Positions 23,421-37,129 of a stretch of DNA of 64,000 nucleotides are shown here, piece after piece. Source of the stretch: Microglena sp. YARC (taxonomy: Eukaryota > Chlorophyta > Chlorophyceae > Chlamydomonadales > Chlamydomonadaceae). The notes beneath the pieces were generated by a model. That model saw only the letters and a program-made list of their open reading frames with translations, was not told the DNA's origin and searched no databases. The translations under genes and the position numbers were made by a program. The stretch lies in NCBI GenBank assembly GCA_022414725.1, contig CM039462.1, positions 54,434,933-54,498,932 of the forward strand. Direction: 5' to 3'. The first letter of the stretch is position 1, and every line of letters begins with the position of its first letter.

Positions 23421-24015
23421 GGTTGTGCTGCAGTTGGATAGCCAGTTTATGTGTGTGTTCAAGGTGTGTCTGAGTGTGTTTGTGTGTGTGCATGGTGGTA
23501 GTGAATGGATAGCCAGTGTGTGTGAGTGCATGGTGTAGTGCATGGATAGCCAGTGTGTGTGTGGTGAGTGCCTGAGTGTGTTGCTTGATGTTAATGGGAT
23601 TGTCCTTTTAGTGCGATGGGGGATGGCGAGGTGTGTGTGTATGTTAGGGTAGTAGGGGGCGGTGTGGGCAGTGCATGCGTAGCCCTTGTTGTGGTGCGTG
23701 TGTGAGTGGTCTGGGTATGTGTGAATGTGTGCATGGGGTTGTCTTGTAGTGCATGGATGGCCTGGTGTGTGTGTGCGTGAGTGTCTGCATTGGGTTGTGT
23801 TTGTCCATGGGATTTTCTTGTAGTGCATGGATGACAGGTGCATTGTGTAACTGTGTACGGAAACAGATCTGTGCGTGGCAGTGCATGTGTAGCCAGATCT
23901 GTGTGTGCATGTGCCTGGGTTGTCTTATAGTGACATGGATGGCCAGGTGTGTTGTATATATGGGATGAACTGTGCTGTTTTGGCAGTGCATGTGCAACCA
24001 GTTGTTCGTTTGTGT
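23421..24015. repeat. GTGTG-GCATGGATAGCCAG minisatellite, first copy
   Basis: Degenerate units rich in GTGTGTG carrying GTGCATGGATAGCCAGTGTG or GTAGTGCATGGATGGCC. The same family is at 31.4-32.96 kb in a cleaner form. The His/Thr-rich minus-strand frames are repeat artefacts. Confidence 0.85.
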
Positions 24016-27000
24016 GTTTGGCCTCACAAATCACCACACCAAACCACACCACACATCACCACACCACGACATAAAACGCCACAAAAGGACACAAAATGAC
24101 ACGACAAACACACAACAACACAAAAACACAAAATCACCACAAATACCACAACTCATACTACAACTCAGTTTCACAAATCACTAAAATCACCACACCACAC
24201 GACACCACACACAAAATAAACACCACAAAGGGGGGACACAAAATGACACAAAAAGGACACGAAGGACACAAAACGACACGACACAGCACAATACAACTCC
24301 ACCACACTCCACACACACACACACCACCACACACACACACACACACACAACACACACAACACACCACACAACCACCCACACCACACCATACCACGACACA
24401 AAACGACACAAATCGACACAAATCGACACAACAACAACAACATGATACGCCACGCAACACACCACACCACACACAACACACCACACCACACAACACCACA
24501 CACTACAACACCACACAACACCGCACCACACCCACACCATACGACGACGACAACAAAACGACACAAATCGACACACAAACAACACAAAACATGATACGCC
24601 ACTTCAACACCACACCACACCACACCACACAGCCTACACCTCGCCACACGCCTCACCACACCCCACACCACACCACACCACACCAACACACACACACACC
24701 CACACCACACCACACCACTGCTACACACCACACACATTCACACACACACCACCCACACCACACACACAACACAACAACACTCACCACAACACAACACACA
24801 CAACACACACACACCACACCACACTGCACCAGACACCACACCACACCGCACCAGACCACACCATACTACGACACCAAACGAGATAAATCGACACAAAATT
24901 GACATAAAACAACACGACATGATGCACGCAACACCACACCACTTGACAAAAAACACAACACAACACCAACACATCACACACACACGACACAATCATCACA
25001 CAAACCAACACACAACACACACAAACCACAACACATACACCACACACCACCACAACACACCACACCACACCACACACACACAACACACCGCACCACACAC
25101 AGCCTACACCTCGCCACACCACGCCTCACCACACCACACCACACCACACCACACCACCACACACCACACCTCACCTCACCCACCACACAGACACACCTCA
25201 CCACAACACAACACAACACAAACAACACACCGCACCAGACCACAACACACCACAGCACACACACACACACACACCACCGCACCAGACCACACCATACTAC
25301 GACACAAAACGACACAAATCGACACAAATTGACATAAAACAACACGACATGATACGCCACAACACCACACCACTGATAACCACACACAACACAACAAACA
25401 CACTGCACCATCCACACCGCCACACCACACCACACACACACCACATCACACCACACCACCCACACATACACACACACCACACACACACAACCACACCACA
25501 CCACACCCACACCACAGCCTTACACCTCGCCACACACCAGCTACCACACCAACCACACACACCTACACCACGCCACACACACCTCACCACACCACACACT
25601 CCACACCACACACACCACACCACACACCACACAATTACAACAACACACCACTACCACACAAGCACCCACATACACACCACACCACACTGCCATCCACCAC
25701 ACCACACCACACCACACCACACCATCACACACACCACACACCACACCCACACCACCACACACACACACCGACCGCACCTCACACAACACACACACTCAAC
25801 ACAACACAACACAGCACCACACAGCCACAACACACCACACCACACCGCACCACCACCACACCATACTACGACACAAAACGACACGAAATCGACACAAAAC
25901 AACACGACATGAAACGCCGCGCAACACCACACCAAACCACTCCACACCACACCACACCACACCACACCACACTTCACCATACCACACCATACCACACACA
26001 CACCACACCACACACACCACACTGCACCACACCTCACCACACACATAACACCACACATCACAGCCACACCACACCACACACACCACACCACTCACCACAC
26101 CACACCACAACGGACCACACCACACCATACTACTACACAAAACCACACATATCGACACAAAAGAACACAACATGACACGCCACACCACACCACACCACAC
26201 CACACAACACCACACCACACTGCACCGCTGCCATTACCACGCCTCACACACCACACCACACCACACCACAATACACACAAACACACACCTTCACCCACAA
26301 CACAACACAACACAACACAGCACAACACAACACAACACACTGCACCAGACCAAACACACCTAGCACCACACACCACACCACACTGCAACATACCACACCA
26401 TACTACGACACAAAACGACACAAAATCGACACAAATCGGCATAAAACAACACGACATGATAACGCCACGCAACACCACACCACTGAAAACCACACCACAC
26501 CACAACACACCACACTGCACCATACCACGCCACCACACCACACCACACACACCACACCTTTTTACTTATTACAACGCAGCCTACACCTCGCCACACCAAG
26601 CCTCACACCACACCACACCACACCACACCACACCACACCAAACCACACCACACCACACCCACACCACATCACATCACACCACATCACACACACACACATT
26701 GCACACACCATACCACAACAACCACAACACACCACAACACACCACACCTCACCACACCACACCACACAAACACACCGCACCGCACTCACCACACCACACA
26801 CCTCACCACAACACAACACAGCACACACACCCACCCACACCGCACCACACCACACCATACCACGACACAAAAGCGACACAAATCGACACAAAACAACACG
26901 ACATGATACGCCACGCAACACCACACCAAACCACTCCACACCACACCACACCACACTTCACCATACCACACCACACCACTCCACACACCACACCACACCA

Positions 27001-27925
27001 CACCACACCACACCACACCACACCACACCACACCTTACCACACCACACAGCCTACACCTCGCCACACCAAGCCTCACCACACCACACCACACCACACCAC
27101 ACCACACCACACCACACCACATCACACCACACCACACTGCACCACACCATACCACGCCTCACCACACTACACCACACCACACCACACCACACCACACCAC
27201 ACCACACCACACCACACCACACCTCAACTCATCACACCACACACCTCACCACAACACAACACAACACAACACAACACCACACACCACACCACACAGGCCA
27301 CACCACACCATACTACGACACAAAACGATACAAATTGACACAAAACAACATGACATGATACGCCTCGCAACACCACACCACACCACACCACACTACACCA
27401 CATCACACCACACCACAGCACACCACACCACACACCACACCACACTGCACCACACCTCACCACACCACATAGCACCACACATCACACCACACCACACCAC
27501 TCACCACACCATACTACTACACAAAACCACACATATCGACACAAAAGAACACGACATGACACGTCACACCACACCACCCACACCACACCACACCACACAC
27601 ACCACCTCATCACACCACACAACACCACACCACACTACACTAAACTACACCACACCTCATCACACCACACCACACCACACCGAACTACACTACACCACAC
27701 CACACCACACCACACCACCACACCACACCACACCACACCTCACCACACCACACCACATGACACGAAACAAATCGACATGCCACAACACAACACACAACAC
27801 AAATCACCACATCACAACGCAACTCACCACATCACAGCACAACACAACAGAACGCACCAAAACACACCAAAGCACACCAAAGCACACCAAAACACACCTC
27901 AACCTACCACATCACACCACACATA
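24016..27925. repeat. 3.9-kb ACCAC satellite with higher-order blocks
   Basis: ACCAC/ACACC pentamers interrupted by a recurring block of about 70 bases: ACCATACTACGACACAAAAC, then CGACACAAATCGACA-type sequence, then AACACGACATGATACGCC. Block starts lie at about 24385, 24536, 24860, 25291, 25860, 26124, 26397, 26854, 27307 and 27508. A variant with CTACTACACAAAACC occurs at 26124 and 27508. A second insert, AGCCTACACCTCGCCACAC, stands near 24630, 25098, 25510, 26577 and 27050. Spacing is irregular at 150-570 bases. Long His/Thr or Val/Cys/Trp frames on either strand come from the repeat and are not genes. Confidence 0.92.
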
Positions 27926-28439
27926 ATGGTGTCATATGGTATGGGGTAGAATAGCATGGTATGATTTGTACCTACATCCATGGTTTATTGATATAGTATG
28001 ACATGGTGCAGCGTAGCATGGCATGTTATGGTTTATACATGCTTGCATGGTAACTTGTTAGTATGTTGTCGTATAACATGGTGTGGCATAGCATGGTATA
28101 TTGGTATGGTCTCTCATGGTGTAGCATAGCATGGCATGTTATGGGTTATACCAACATGCATGATACAAAGGTATATTGGTGTGGTATGGCATGGTGTAGC
28201 ATGGCATGGTCTGGTTTAAACCTACATGCATGTTAGCATGGTAGTAGGGTGTGCTATGGCATGGTGTAGTATAGCATGGCATGGTATGGTGTATTCCAAC
28301 ATGCATGATACAATGTCTAATGGTGTGGTATTGCATGGTGTAGCATAGCATGGTATGGTTTGTACCTTCCTGCATAGTATATTGGTATGGCATGGCATGG
28401 TGCAGCATAGCATGGCATGGCATGGTTTATATATATTAT
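27926..28439. repeat. TACCTACATGCATGG minisatellite, copy B
   Basis: Same family and same order of unit types as at 11586-12483, including the left junction (CACACATAATGGTGT-like) and the right junction (TATATATTATATATGT). Non-coding. Confidence 0.9.
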
Positions 28440-30230
28440 ATATGTAGTATGTATGCTTTAGGCCTCTAATGACCCCCCTAGGTTCCACGTGTCTCATTGT
28501 ACATTAGTTTGTCTCTCTCCATCTGTGCTGCTGATCCCAGCAAACTCTGCACCCAAACAGTTGGCTCGTAGTTGGAGTGCGCATGACTAGAGATATCAGC
28601 ATTGCAGCGGTCATGATCCTTCTCAAAAGTTTTCAAATGTTGTGTAGCTTATTCTGCTATGAGGACCTACTTACTCCACTACTTTTGAAACTCCCAGCCT
28701 CCCTCCTCTCACTTTCTCGCATTCTGCATATCAACTATTTCTCGACTATTTGCCCCATGTCCTGCCCGTGACTTCTAATGTGTTTAGGGTTTAGTTGCTT
28801 AGTGGTTTGAATGCCACCGGTTGACCATAATCCAGATGCCACGTGTCCAGGCAGTCGAGACTATGTGTTCAATCCTACGCACGCCAGGGACACGCCCAGC
28901 CGACTCTACAACCTCATTGGCAAAACACGTGTCCGACCGCAAATCACACTGCGAAATCGTAATACGATATTGTATTAGGCAACAAGCGGCTTGTGTCCTG
29001 GGGGTCCCGAATGAATTACAATAAATGTGGGGAATCAAGCCACATCAAGCTTGTATGCGGCTGACCGAATAAATTCAGCTATACCTCTAATTGGTTACAT
29101 TTCCTGTGCATCAACTGCTTGCAATTAAAGTCCATCTACAAGACAGTCCAGGAACGTTTACTACTCCTTCAAATTTAACAGCCCTACAAAATATCAATTG
29201 TCGTAAGAAATGTAGCTACATCCATCGATTCAATTCAACTAAATCCAAATATATTGAATTCAAATGAATTCAATTCAAATCAATTAAATGCATTCAATTC
29301 AAGTCAATACAACACAATTTTGATGCTATCAAATTAATTAAATCAATTTTAATTAATTAATTAGTTAATTAATACAATTAAATATAATTTAATTAGTTAA
29401 TTAATTAATTAATTAATAACTTATAATGTATCAAACAATTTTACAGAATTTGATTAATTCATTTTAATCTTATTATTCATTAATTAATACAATTTATTTA
29501 TTTAATTAAACAATTATACAATAATAAAATTATACAATTAAAATTTTAATTAAATACAGATTATTTAAAACATTTTCATTCGGGACGCGCCTCCAGGCGC
29601 CCTTTGTTTGATTGAGGGATTAGCCCGTCAAAACTGTGTGTCCGTGTGTGTGTGTGTGTGTGTGTGTCACAACCTACTTTTGCAGGTTTCACTTCAAATC
29701 ACAAAAAACGAAAACATTATACAACATATAACAATTATAAGACTTATTGATACCGGACATTTTCTCACGAGAACACATATGAGCATCGCAATTCAAGAAA
29801 AGGAGCTAAGGTTTGTGCTTTTTGGGCCAAAAGCTACAATTATTGGGTAACAATTGTCATCATTTCAAATTCGTACCATCCAATCATGTGCGCAAACATG
29901 GGTTTGGGAATGGAATTGTCGTCAAAAAATCGAGGCGAAACATGCAAGCATCACAATGAACGAATCATTCTCCTAGGGCACTTGAGCTATTATTAGCACG
30001 GACTTCACCCACAACTCACCCGCAGGGCCGTGCGTGGGGTGGGCCAGGTTGGAAATCAAGCCACGCCAATTAACTAAGGTACTCACAATTCTCGTAATGT
30101 TCATGTTTCCAGCCATGCAACTTGCACAATGAGCAATTCCATGGGAAACGAATACAAATCCATCTCACGCACTTGCGACCATCGTGCTGTAAACCATGGA
30201 GGTACAAACGTTCGCATGGGCACTTCCGAG
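28440..30230. repeat. 2-kb repeat block, copy B, hybrid of two subfamilies
   Basis: From 28440 to about 29605 it matches copies A and C, with the extra ~80 bases (about 28929-29010) that A lacks. The CATTCGGGACGCGCC hairpin motif is at 29577-29604. After it the sequence (TTTGATTGAGGGATTAGCCC) follows the second-family block at 22.0 kb rather than A and C, up to about 30230. Copy B is therefore a mosaic that switches family at the hairpin motif. A GT microsatellite lies at about 29645-29666. Confidence 0.75.
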
Positions 30231-31064
30231 GCCGTCAGCAATGGGACGGAATCGGACGCAGAGGGACGCATGGCATTCAAGTGAGACGCAGCCAACCTAC
30301 TGAAGCTGCGTCTGCGACGCAACGGACCCTTCGACGTTCCTTCGACGACGGAGGACGCAGTGTCCTGACCAATTCGCCTTGGTCCCACTGGCGTGCCACT
30401 GCGATGCTGCCACACTGCAAGTCTGCCACTGCCAGACTGTCGACCGGCCCCCCCACCGGCCCCCCACTACATCCGAAATCATCATCACCTGCACCTGGTC
30501 GCCGATCTCAGTCCCGATCAATTCTCAATCCCGATCAATTCTCGATCCCGATCAATTCTCAATACCGACGTTAGCCTGTCTTCCCCTCGCCTGCTCTGCT
30601 TGCTTGCTGCTGATCACACGACGATTTTTCGCCTCACTCTGCCTGCTTGCTGCCGCTTCCGACAATTCTCCTTCCCGTTAAAATCTCCTTCCAGATCAGC
30701 TCCCAATCCCGCTCAATTCACAATCCCGGCGTTCGCCTGTCTCCTGTTCCGCCTCCACCAGGTATCCCACCCACACCCACACACCATGTTCAATGCTTAA
30801 CATGCACTCCCAATCGCACAGGGGTTAGGCCGCATTGAACTCAATCACGTCCACGTCCGAGTTCGGACCTCTCGACACTTCCTTCCCACTTCTACCCACT
30901 TCTACACCCCCCCACTCCAATCCCATATTCCCATCCTCTCGCCCCTATACCCCACGCCAGCGTCCACCCCCGGACCTGTCAACCTTTCCTCCCACTCCGC
31001 CCCAGATTTTTCCTGGCCTGGGCTTTGCTCCCATTGCCCACACCCTTCCTCACTCCCCAGCCGT
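30231..31064. other. no gene; includes a small CCCGATCAATTCTC repeat
   Basis: Moderately GC-rich. The word CCCGATCAATTCTC occurs three times in tandem near 30513, 30531 and 30549, with related AATCCCGCTCAATTC near 30705. Pro/Ser/Arg-rich open frames cover much of 30122-30800 on both strands without a known motif. CT-rich sequence fills 30850-31060. Confidence 0.4.
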
Positions 31065-31425
31065 CATGGTGTAGCACAGCATGGTATGATTTGTACCTAC
31101 ATGCACGTTTTATTGGTGTAGTATGGCAAGGTGCAGCATAGCATGGCATGTAATGGTTTATACATGCCATGCATGCATGAATTGTACAATGGTAGTATGG
31201 TGTGGTATGGCATGGTGTAGCATAGCATATTATGGTTTGTATCTGCATGCATGGTATATTAGTATGGTATGGCATGGTGCAACATAGCATGGTTTGTTAT
31301 GGTTTATACCAACATGCATTGTACAATGGTAGAATAGTGTGGTATGGAATGGTGTAACATGGCATTGTATGGTGTGTACCTACATGCATGGTATATTGGT
31401 ATAGTATGGCATGTTGCAGCATAGC
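31065..31425. repeat. TACCTACATGCATGG minisatellite, copy C
   Basis: Five or so units of the same family; starts CATGGTGTAGCACAGCATGG and includes TACCTACATGCATGG near 31378. It precedes a different minisatellite here, not the 2-kb block directly. Confidence 0.9.
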
Positions 31426-32963
31426 GGTCTAAATGGAAAGGAAGACAGATGGGTTCCCTGCTTCGGGTGGCAGTGCATGCGTAGCCCCTTGTGTGTGCGT
31501 GTGTAAGTGTTTGGGTATGTGTGAATGTTTTCATGGGGTTGTCTTGTAGTGCATGGATGGCCTGGTGTGTGTAAGGGTGAGTGTCTGATTGGGTTGTGTG
31601 TGTCGATGGGATTGTCTTGTAGTGCATGGATGGCCAGGTATCTGTATCTATGTACGGAAACAGATCTTTGTGGCAGTGCATGTGTAGCCACTTGTGTGTG
31701 CATGTGCCTGGGGTTGTCTTATAGTGCATGGATGGCCAGGTGTGTGTATATGGTATGAACAATGCTGTGTGACAGTGCATGTGCAGCCAGTTGTTCATTT
31801 GTGTGTTTCCATGCGTGAGTGTCGGGGTGTGTTTGTGTGTGCATGGGGTTGTCTTGTAGTGCTTGGATAGCCAGATGTTTGCGTATGTGCGTGCACATTG
31901 CTGTGTGGCAGTGCATGTATAGCTAATTGTTTTGTGTGTGCATGCGTGTGTATTTGAGTGTGTTTGTGTTTGCATGGGGTTGTCTTGTAGTGCATGGATG
32001 GATAGCCATATGTGCGTGAATTTGCGTGCACAGTGCTGTGTGGCAGTGCCAGAATAGCCAGATGTGTGTGTATGTGCATGCACAGTGCTGTGTGGCAGTG
32101 CTTGGATAGCCAGATGTGTGTGTATGTGCGTGCGCAGTGCTGGGTGGCAGTGCATGGATAGCCTCATGTGTGTGTGTATGTGCATGCACAGTGCTGTGTG
32201 GCAGTGCATGGATAGCCAGATGTGTGTGTATGTGTGTCCACAGTGCTGCGCGGCAGTGCAGGGTAGCCAGATTTGTGTGTATGTGCATGCACAGTGCTGT
32301 GTGGAAGTGCGTGTATAGCCAGCTATGTGTGTGAATGTGCGTGTGCAGTGCTGTGTGGCAGTCCTAGGTAGCCGGATGTGTGTGTATGTGCTTGCGCAGT
32401 GCTGTGTGGAAGTGCATGGATAGCCAGATGTGTGTGTATGTGCGTGCACAGTGCTGTGTGGCAGTGCATGGATAGCAATTTGTATTGTGTGTGTATGCGT
32501 GCGTATTTGAGTGTGTTCATGTTTGCATGGGGTTGTCGTGTAGTGCATGGAAAGCCAGATGTGTTAGTATGCAGTTGCACATGGCTGTGCGACAGTATGT
32601 GTAGCCAGTTGTTTTGTGTGTGCATGCTTGAGTGGCTGAATGTGTTTGTGTTTTCATGTGGTACTGTATTGCATGGTTAGCCAGATGTGTGTGTTTGTGC
32701 GTGCACAGTGCTGTGTGGCAGTGCATGGATAGCCAGCTATGTGTGTGTATGTGCGTGCGCAGTGCTGTGTGGCAGTGCTAGGTAGCCACATGTGTATGTT
32801 CATGCAAAGTGCTGTGTGGTAATGCATGTATAGCCAGCTATGTGTGTATGTGCGTGCACAGTGCTGTGTCGCAGCGCATGGATAGCCAGATGTGTGTGAA
32901 TGTGCCTGCGTAGTGCTGTGTGGCAGTGCATGGATAGCTAGATGTCTGTGTATGTGCGTGCTC
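31426..32963. repeat. 52-base GTGCTGTGTGGCAGTGCATGG minisatellite
   Basis: Clean tandem units of about 52 bases: ATAGCCAGATGTGTGTGTAT, then GTGCGTGCACAGTGCTG, then TGTGGCAGTGCATGG. More than 20 units, more diverged at the left end (31440-31990) and more regular to the right. It ends abruptly at about 32963 in copy C of the 2-kb block. Cys/Val-rich plus-strand and His/Thr-rich minus-strand frames are artefacts. Confidence 0.9.
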
Positions 32964-35010
32964 ATAAGTTGTCAAACGTCTTGTAGCTTATTCTGCTATT
33001 AGTACCTACTTACTCCACTACTTTTGAAACTCCCAGCCTTCCTCCTCTCACTTTCTCGCATTCTGCACATCAACAATTTCTCGACTATTTGCCCCATGTC
33101 CTGCCCGTGACGTCTTATGTGTTCAGGATTTAGTTGCTTATTGGTTTGAATGCCACCGGTTGACCATAATTCAGATGCTACGTGTCCAAGCTGTCGAGAC
33201 TATGTGTTCAATCCTACGCACGCCAGGAACACGCCCAGCCGACTCTACAACCTAATTGGCAAAACACATTTCAGACCGCATATCACACTGCGATCTCGTA
33301 ATACGATATTGTATTAGGTAACAAGCGGCTTGTGTCCTGGGGGTCCCCAATTAATTGTCATACATTTGGGAATGAAGCCACATCAAGCTTGTATGCGGCT
33401 GACCGAACAAATTCCCCAAAATCAACCATTCCTCTGATTGGTTACATTTTGTGTGCATCAGATGCTTGCAAATAAAGCCCATATACAAGACAGTCCAGGC
33501 ACCTTTAATACCACTTCAAATGTAACAACCCTACAAAATGTCAATTGTCGTTACTTCACAGTAAACAAAGCTACATCCATCGATTCAATTCAATTAAATC
33601 CAAATATATTGAATTCAAATGAATACAACTCAAATCAATTAAATGCATTCAATTAAAGTCCAAACGATTCAATTTTGATTCTACCAAATTAATTAAAAAC
33701 ATATTAATTAATGAATTCATGAATTAATACAATTTAATTAATATAATTAAAGTAAAGTAACAATTAATTAAATATAATTTAATTAATTATGTAATTAATT
33801 AAATAGTATCTATGACTTAAAAAAATATTTATTCATTCCTTAAATAGTGTTGCTAATGAATTAATTCAATTCATTTAATTAATTAAACATTTATACAATT
33901 ATAATAAATACAATTCTGCAATTAAATCCGAATTCTTAATTAAATTCATGATTATTTGAAGCATTTTCATTCGGGACGCGCCTCCAGGCGCCCTTTATTT
34001 GAAGAGGGATTAGCCCCATTAAAATGTCCGTCCGTTAGTCCGTGTGTCACAAACCAAATTTTCAGGTTTTATGAAAAACATCAAAAAAATTGAACATTCT
34101 ATATTTTTGATGAATTATAAGACTTATTTGTACCGGACAAATTCTGACCAGAGCACATATGAGCATCGCAATTCACGAAAAGGAGCTCAGGTTGGGCCAA
34201 ATAAGTACAATTAACGGTTAACAATTTGATTTAAGGGTGTTTAAGCTAACATTTCAAATTTGAATCACTTAAACATGTGCGCATACATAGGTTTGGGAGC
34301 AGAATTGTCGTCAAAAATTGGAGGCGAAACATGTAAGCATCACAATGGACGAAACAATCCCCTAGGGCACTTAGCTATAATTAGCCCTCGGACCCCACCT
34401 CAGGGCCGTGCGTGGGGCAGGGGCAGGGGCAGGGGCAGGGTCGGGGGCGGGGCCGGGGGCCACCGGGCGGGGGCAGTGGCGGGGGCAGGGGCAAGCCACG
34501 CCACCTGCCGCTGGCCAAAAACCCGTTCAGGAGGACGGGACCGTTTACGTCTGGGCTGGGCCGAAACATGCAATACCTTGTACAAATTCCGTAAAATCAA
34601 CCAGACACCTGATTGGCCTCATTTTTCTTGCATCAAATTCTTAAAACAAACACCAATCTACATACATGCATTTCATTACATTACAGAAACGTTCAATGCT
34701 GCTCAAAAATCAACAACCCTTCAAAAACTCTATTTTCGTCACTTTATAGTTAACAATGCTAAATCATTAATCGATTCATTGGAATTCGATTGATATAAAG
34801 CCTCCAGGCGCCCTTCAAAATTAATCCTATTCGAATCGATACAATTTAAAGCAATTACATGCATTCAAATCACGTAAATTAAATTAAATGGAAAGGAATA
34901 AATCGAATTAAAATAACACAACATTAAATATAATTCAATTGATTTAATTAAAATACATTGAATTAAAGATTCGAATCATTTCATTCGGGACGCGCCTCCA
35001 GGCGCCCTTA
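32964..35010. repeat. 2-kb repeat block, copy C
   Basis: Matches copy A from its position 12666 to its end. It lacks the first ~180 bases of the block, so the 52-base minisatellite joins the block internally. It carries the ~80-base segment absent from A (about 33268-33350). The 1.02-kb sub-unit lies between CATTCGGGACGCGCC motifs at 33968 and 34982, with a half motif near 34800. The G-rich tract (GGGGCAGGGGCAGGGGC) near 34410-34495 is longer than in A. Confidence 0.85.
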
Positions 35011-35284
35011 ATTTATAAGCCCTAGCAAGTATGATACTCCTGATTTGAATTGTTACATGGTTTTACAGAAAACTTGGGCAGACTACTTTGTGAACATGTA
35101 ACGAGGAAATGTAACAAAAACATGTAAGCAAAAAAACAATTTGCCAACTGAATTTCAGATCTAAACTTGAGGCAGTCAAAGCCATAGACCCCTTTGCCAA
35201 GTTAGTTTTGCCATTCTTTTTTGAGACCCAGTTTTAGGGGTACAATGAAATTTGCAAATACTTAATATTGCCAATACTTCAGGT
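35011..35284. other. no gene recognised
   Basis: AT-rich single-copy-looking sequence between the repeat block and the next minisatellite; nothing recognisable. Confidence 0.4.
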
Positions 35285-36165
35285 GCGTACAGGAGTCTCC
35301 ACATTGTATTCGTTACACGAGTCACCCATTTGCATCTGTATGTGTCATAAGTTTCCAGAATTGAATTCGTTAAACAACTCAGCCGTATATATATATATAT
35401 ATATATATACGATCTACAGAAGTCTTTAGCATTGTATTCGTTACACGAGTCACCCGTGATAATAGATATGATTCAGAAGTCGCCATCATTGAATTGGTTA
35501 CACAACTCAGCCGTATCTATATATTATATACATAAGTCTTTAGCATCGTATTCGTTGCACGAGTCACCGGTATCTACTGATGATCCACACAAGTACCCAG
35601 CATTGTATTCGTTACACAACTCAGCCTTATTTATAGATGATCTACAGGAGTTGTTAGTATTGTATTTGTTACAAGAGTCGCCCGTATGAATGTATGTGAT
35701 TCACAAGTCTCCAGCATTAAATTCGTTATACAACCAAGCCGTATCTGTAAGTAATATACAGATGTCTCCAGCACTGTATTCGTTACACGAGTCAGCCGTA
35801 TACATAGATGATCTACAGAGGTCTCCAACATTGTATTCGTAACACAAGTCGCATATATGAATCTATATGTTTCAGAAGTCTCCAGCATTGTATTCGTAAC
35901 ACAACCAAGCCGTATATAAAAATGATATACAGATGTCTCCGGCATTATATTCGTTACACCAGTCAGCCGGATATATAGATCATCTACAGAAGTCTCCAGC
36001 ATTGTACTCGTTACACAAGTCACCTGTATTAATATACGGTATATGTTTCAGAAGTGTCCAGCATTGATTTCGTTACACAACTCAGCCGTATCTATAGATT
36101 ATCTACGAAAGTCTCCGGCATTGTATCCGTTATACGAGTCACCTGTATGAATAATTTGTTTAAGA
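35285..36165. repeat. 57-base minisatellite, GTCTCCAGCATTGTATTCGT
   Basis: About 15 units of 57-60 bases with core GTCTCCAGCATTGTATTCGT then TACACGAGTCACCCGTAT. A TA microsatellite sits at about 35388-35409. Most units are exactly 57 bases, so the frame is kept, and the minus strand from 36023 to 35631 reads 130 codons as a 19-residue repeat (VTNTMLETSVDHLYIRLTG and variants). Three unit variants rotate, suggesting a trimeric higher-order period of about 171 bases. I regard it as non-coding unless transcription is shown. Confidence 0.85.
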
Positions 36166-37129
36166 TTGAATTCGTTACCACAGACTTGAACTTGGTTACA
36201 CCTTCACTGTCTTAGGTAGTAAACACAGTAATCAATTCAAGTAATACATAGCATACTTCTGAATGTTAGATCCAATCTCTTCATACACTGTTAGATCCAA
36301 TCTCTTCATACAATCATTCCGCATATCTTTGACTTACCACGCATATATAAAGAACAAGACTTGTGTTCATGCATTGAAATGTAGTCATATTTGAATTTCC
36401 AGGTAGTCGTGGGCCAGTCTATTTTTATCAGAGATTTGTCACTACCATAAGAGTGGTTGACTGCTTATTGTATATGCGCGAGATTGGCACAGCAATGGAA
36501 GTCCTACACAGATAGTCTGCTAGACCTGGCCTGGCACAGCATGGCTTGAAGGAATCCCCCCACTTCTGCATCTGCTTCAGAACCCTGCGGGGCACACACC
36601 AGGAGCGGGGCACACTTCGTACCGGCCGGACCAAACGCCAGTGTCCGCTGGTACGCATTTCAAACCAGCACCCACAGTAGGCTGCGCTGCTCATGCTGTG
36701 GTTGATGACCTATCTTTGAGACTGCCCGAGAATGCCACAGGATTAAACAAAGTCTCTATTCAATCCCATGCCTATAGCGATTTGATGTCAGAGATGGCTT
36801 CCTCCGAAAATGCGCATCGCTCTGGTGTCCTACCTCCGATCCCCTACCTCCGAAATATCGCATCGCCTGCCGCGACTCAGCTATCCCAGCATCCTGCACC
36901 TAAGGCTGGATCTTGATCTTACTTCGATAGTCGTCCGCTGAAAACGCACCATGGTATGCCCATGACTGTGCTCTTGCCCATTCTCTTACTCAGCGAACCA
37001 CCCCCCATCCACTTGGATTTCTTGCAGGCCAACAACATACCCCCAGAAGCTGGCACCTTAGGTAAGAGGCTTTCATTATACCGTCTTCCATAGGTTCATG
37101 AAGGCTAATTCACAAGCCATGCAAGCCCA
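36166..37129. other. no recognised gene
   Basis: Mostly unique-looking sequence. The 23-base sequence containing TTAGATCCAATCTCTTCATA is repeated in tandem near 36267-36310. Overlapping frames near 36428-36916 on both strands have no recognised domain. GC rises between 36450 and 36900. Confidence 0.35.

Noticed and set aside
23421..24015. Spliced host gene on the minus strand (long His/Thr/Pro frames)
   Set aside because: The frames follow the GTGTG minisatellite and recur in the same form at 31.4-32.96 kb.
24016..27925. Very long His/Thr-rich and Val/Cys/Trp-rich reading frames on both strands
   Set aside because: They are direct translations of the ACCAC satellite, appear in several frames and both strands at once, and end at random unit variants.
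30122..30800. Possible protein-coding gene with Ser/Pro/Arg-rich product
   Set aside because: Overlapping frames on both strands, no motif, includes a small tandem repeat and part of a dispersed repeat.
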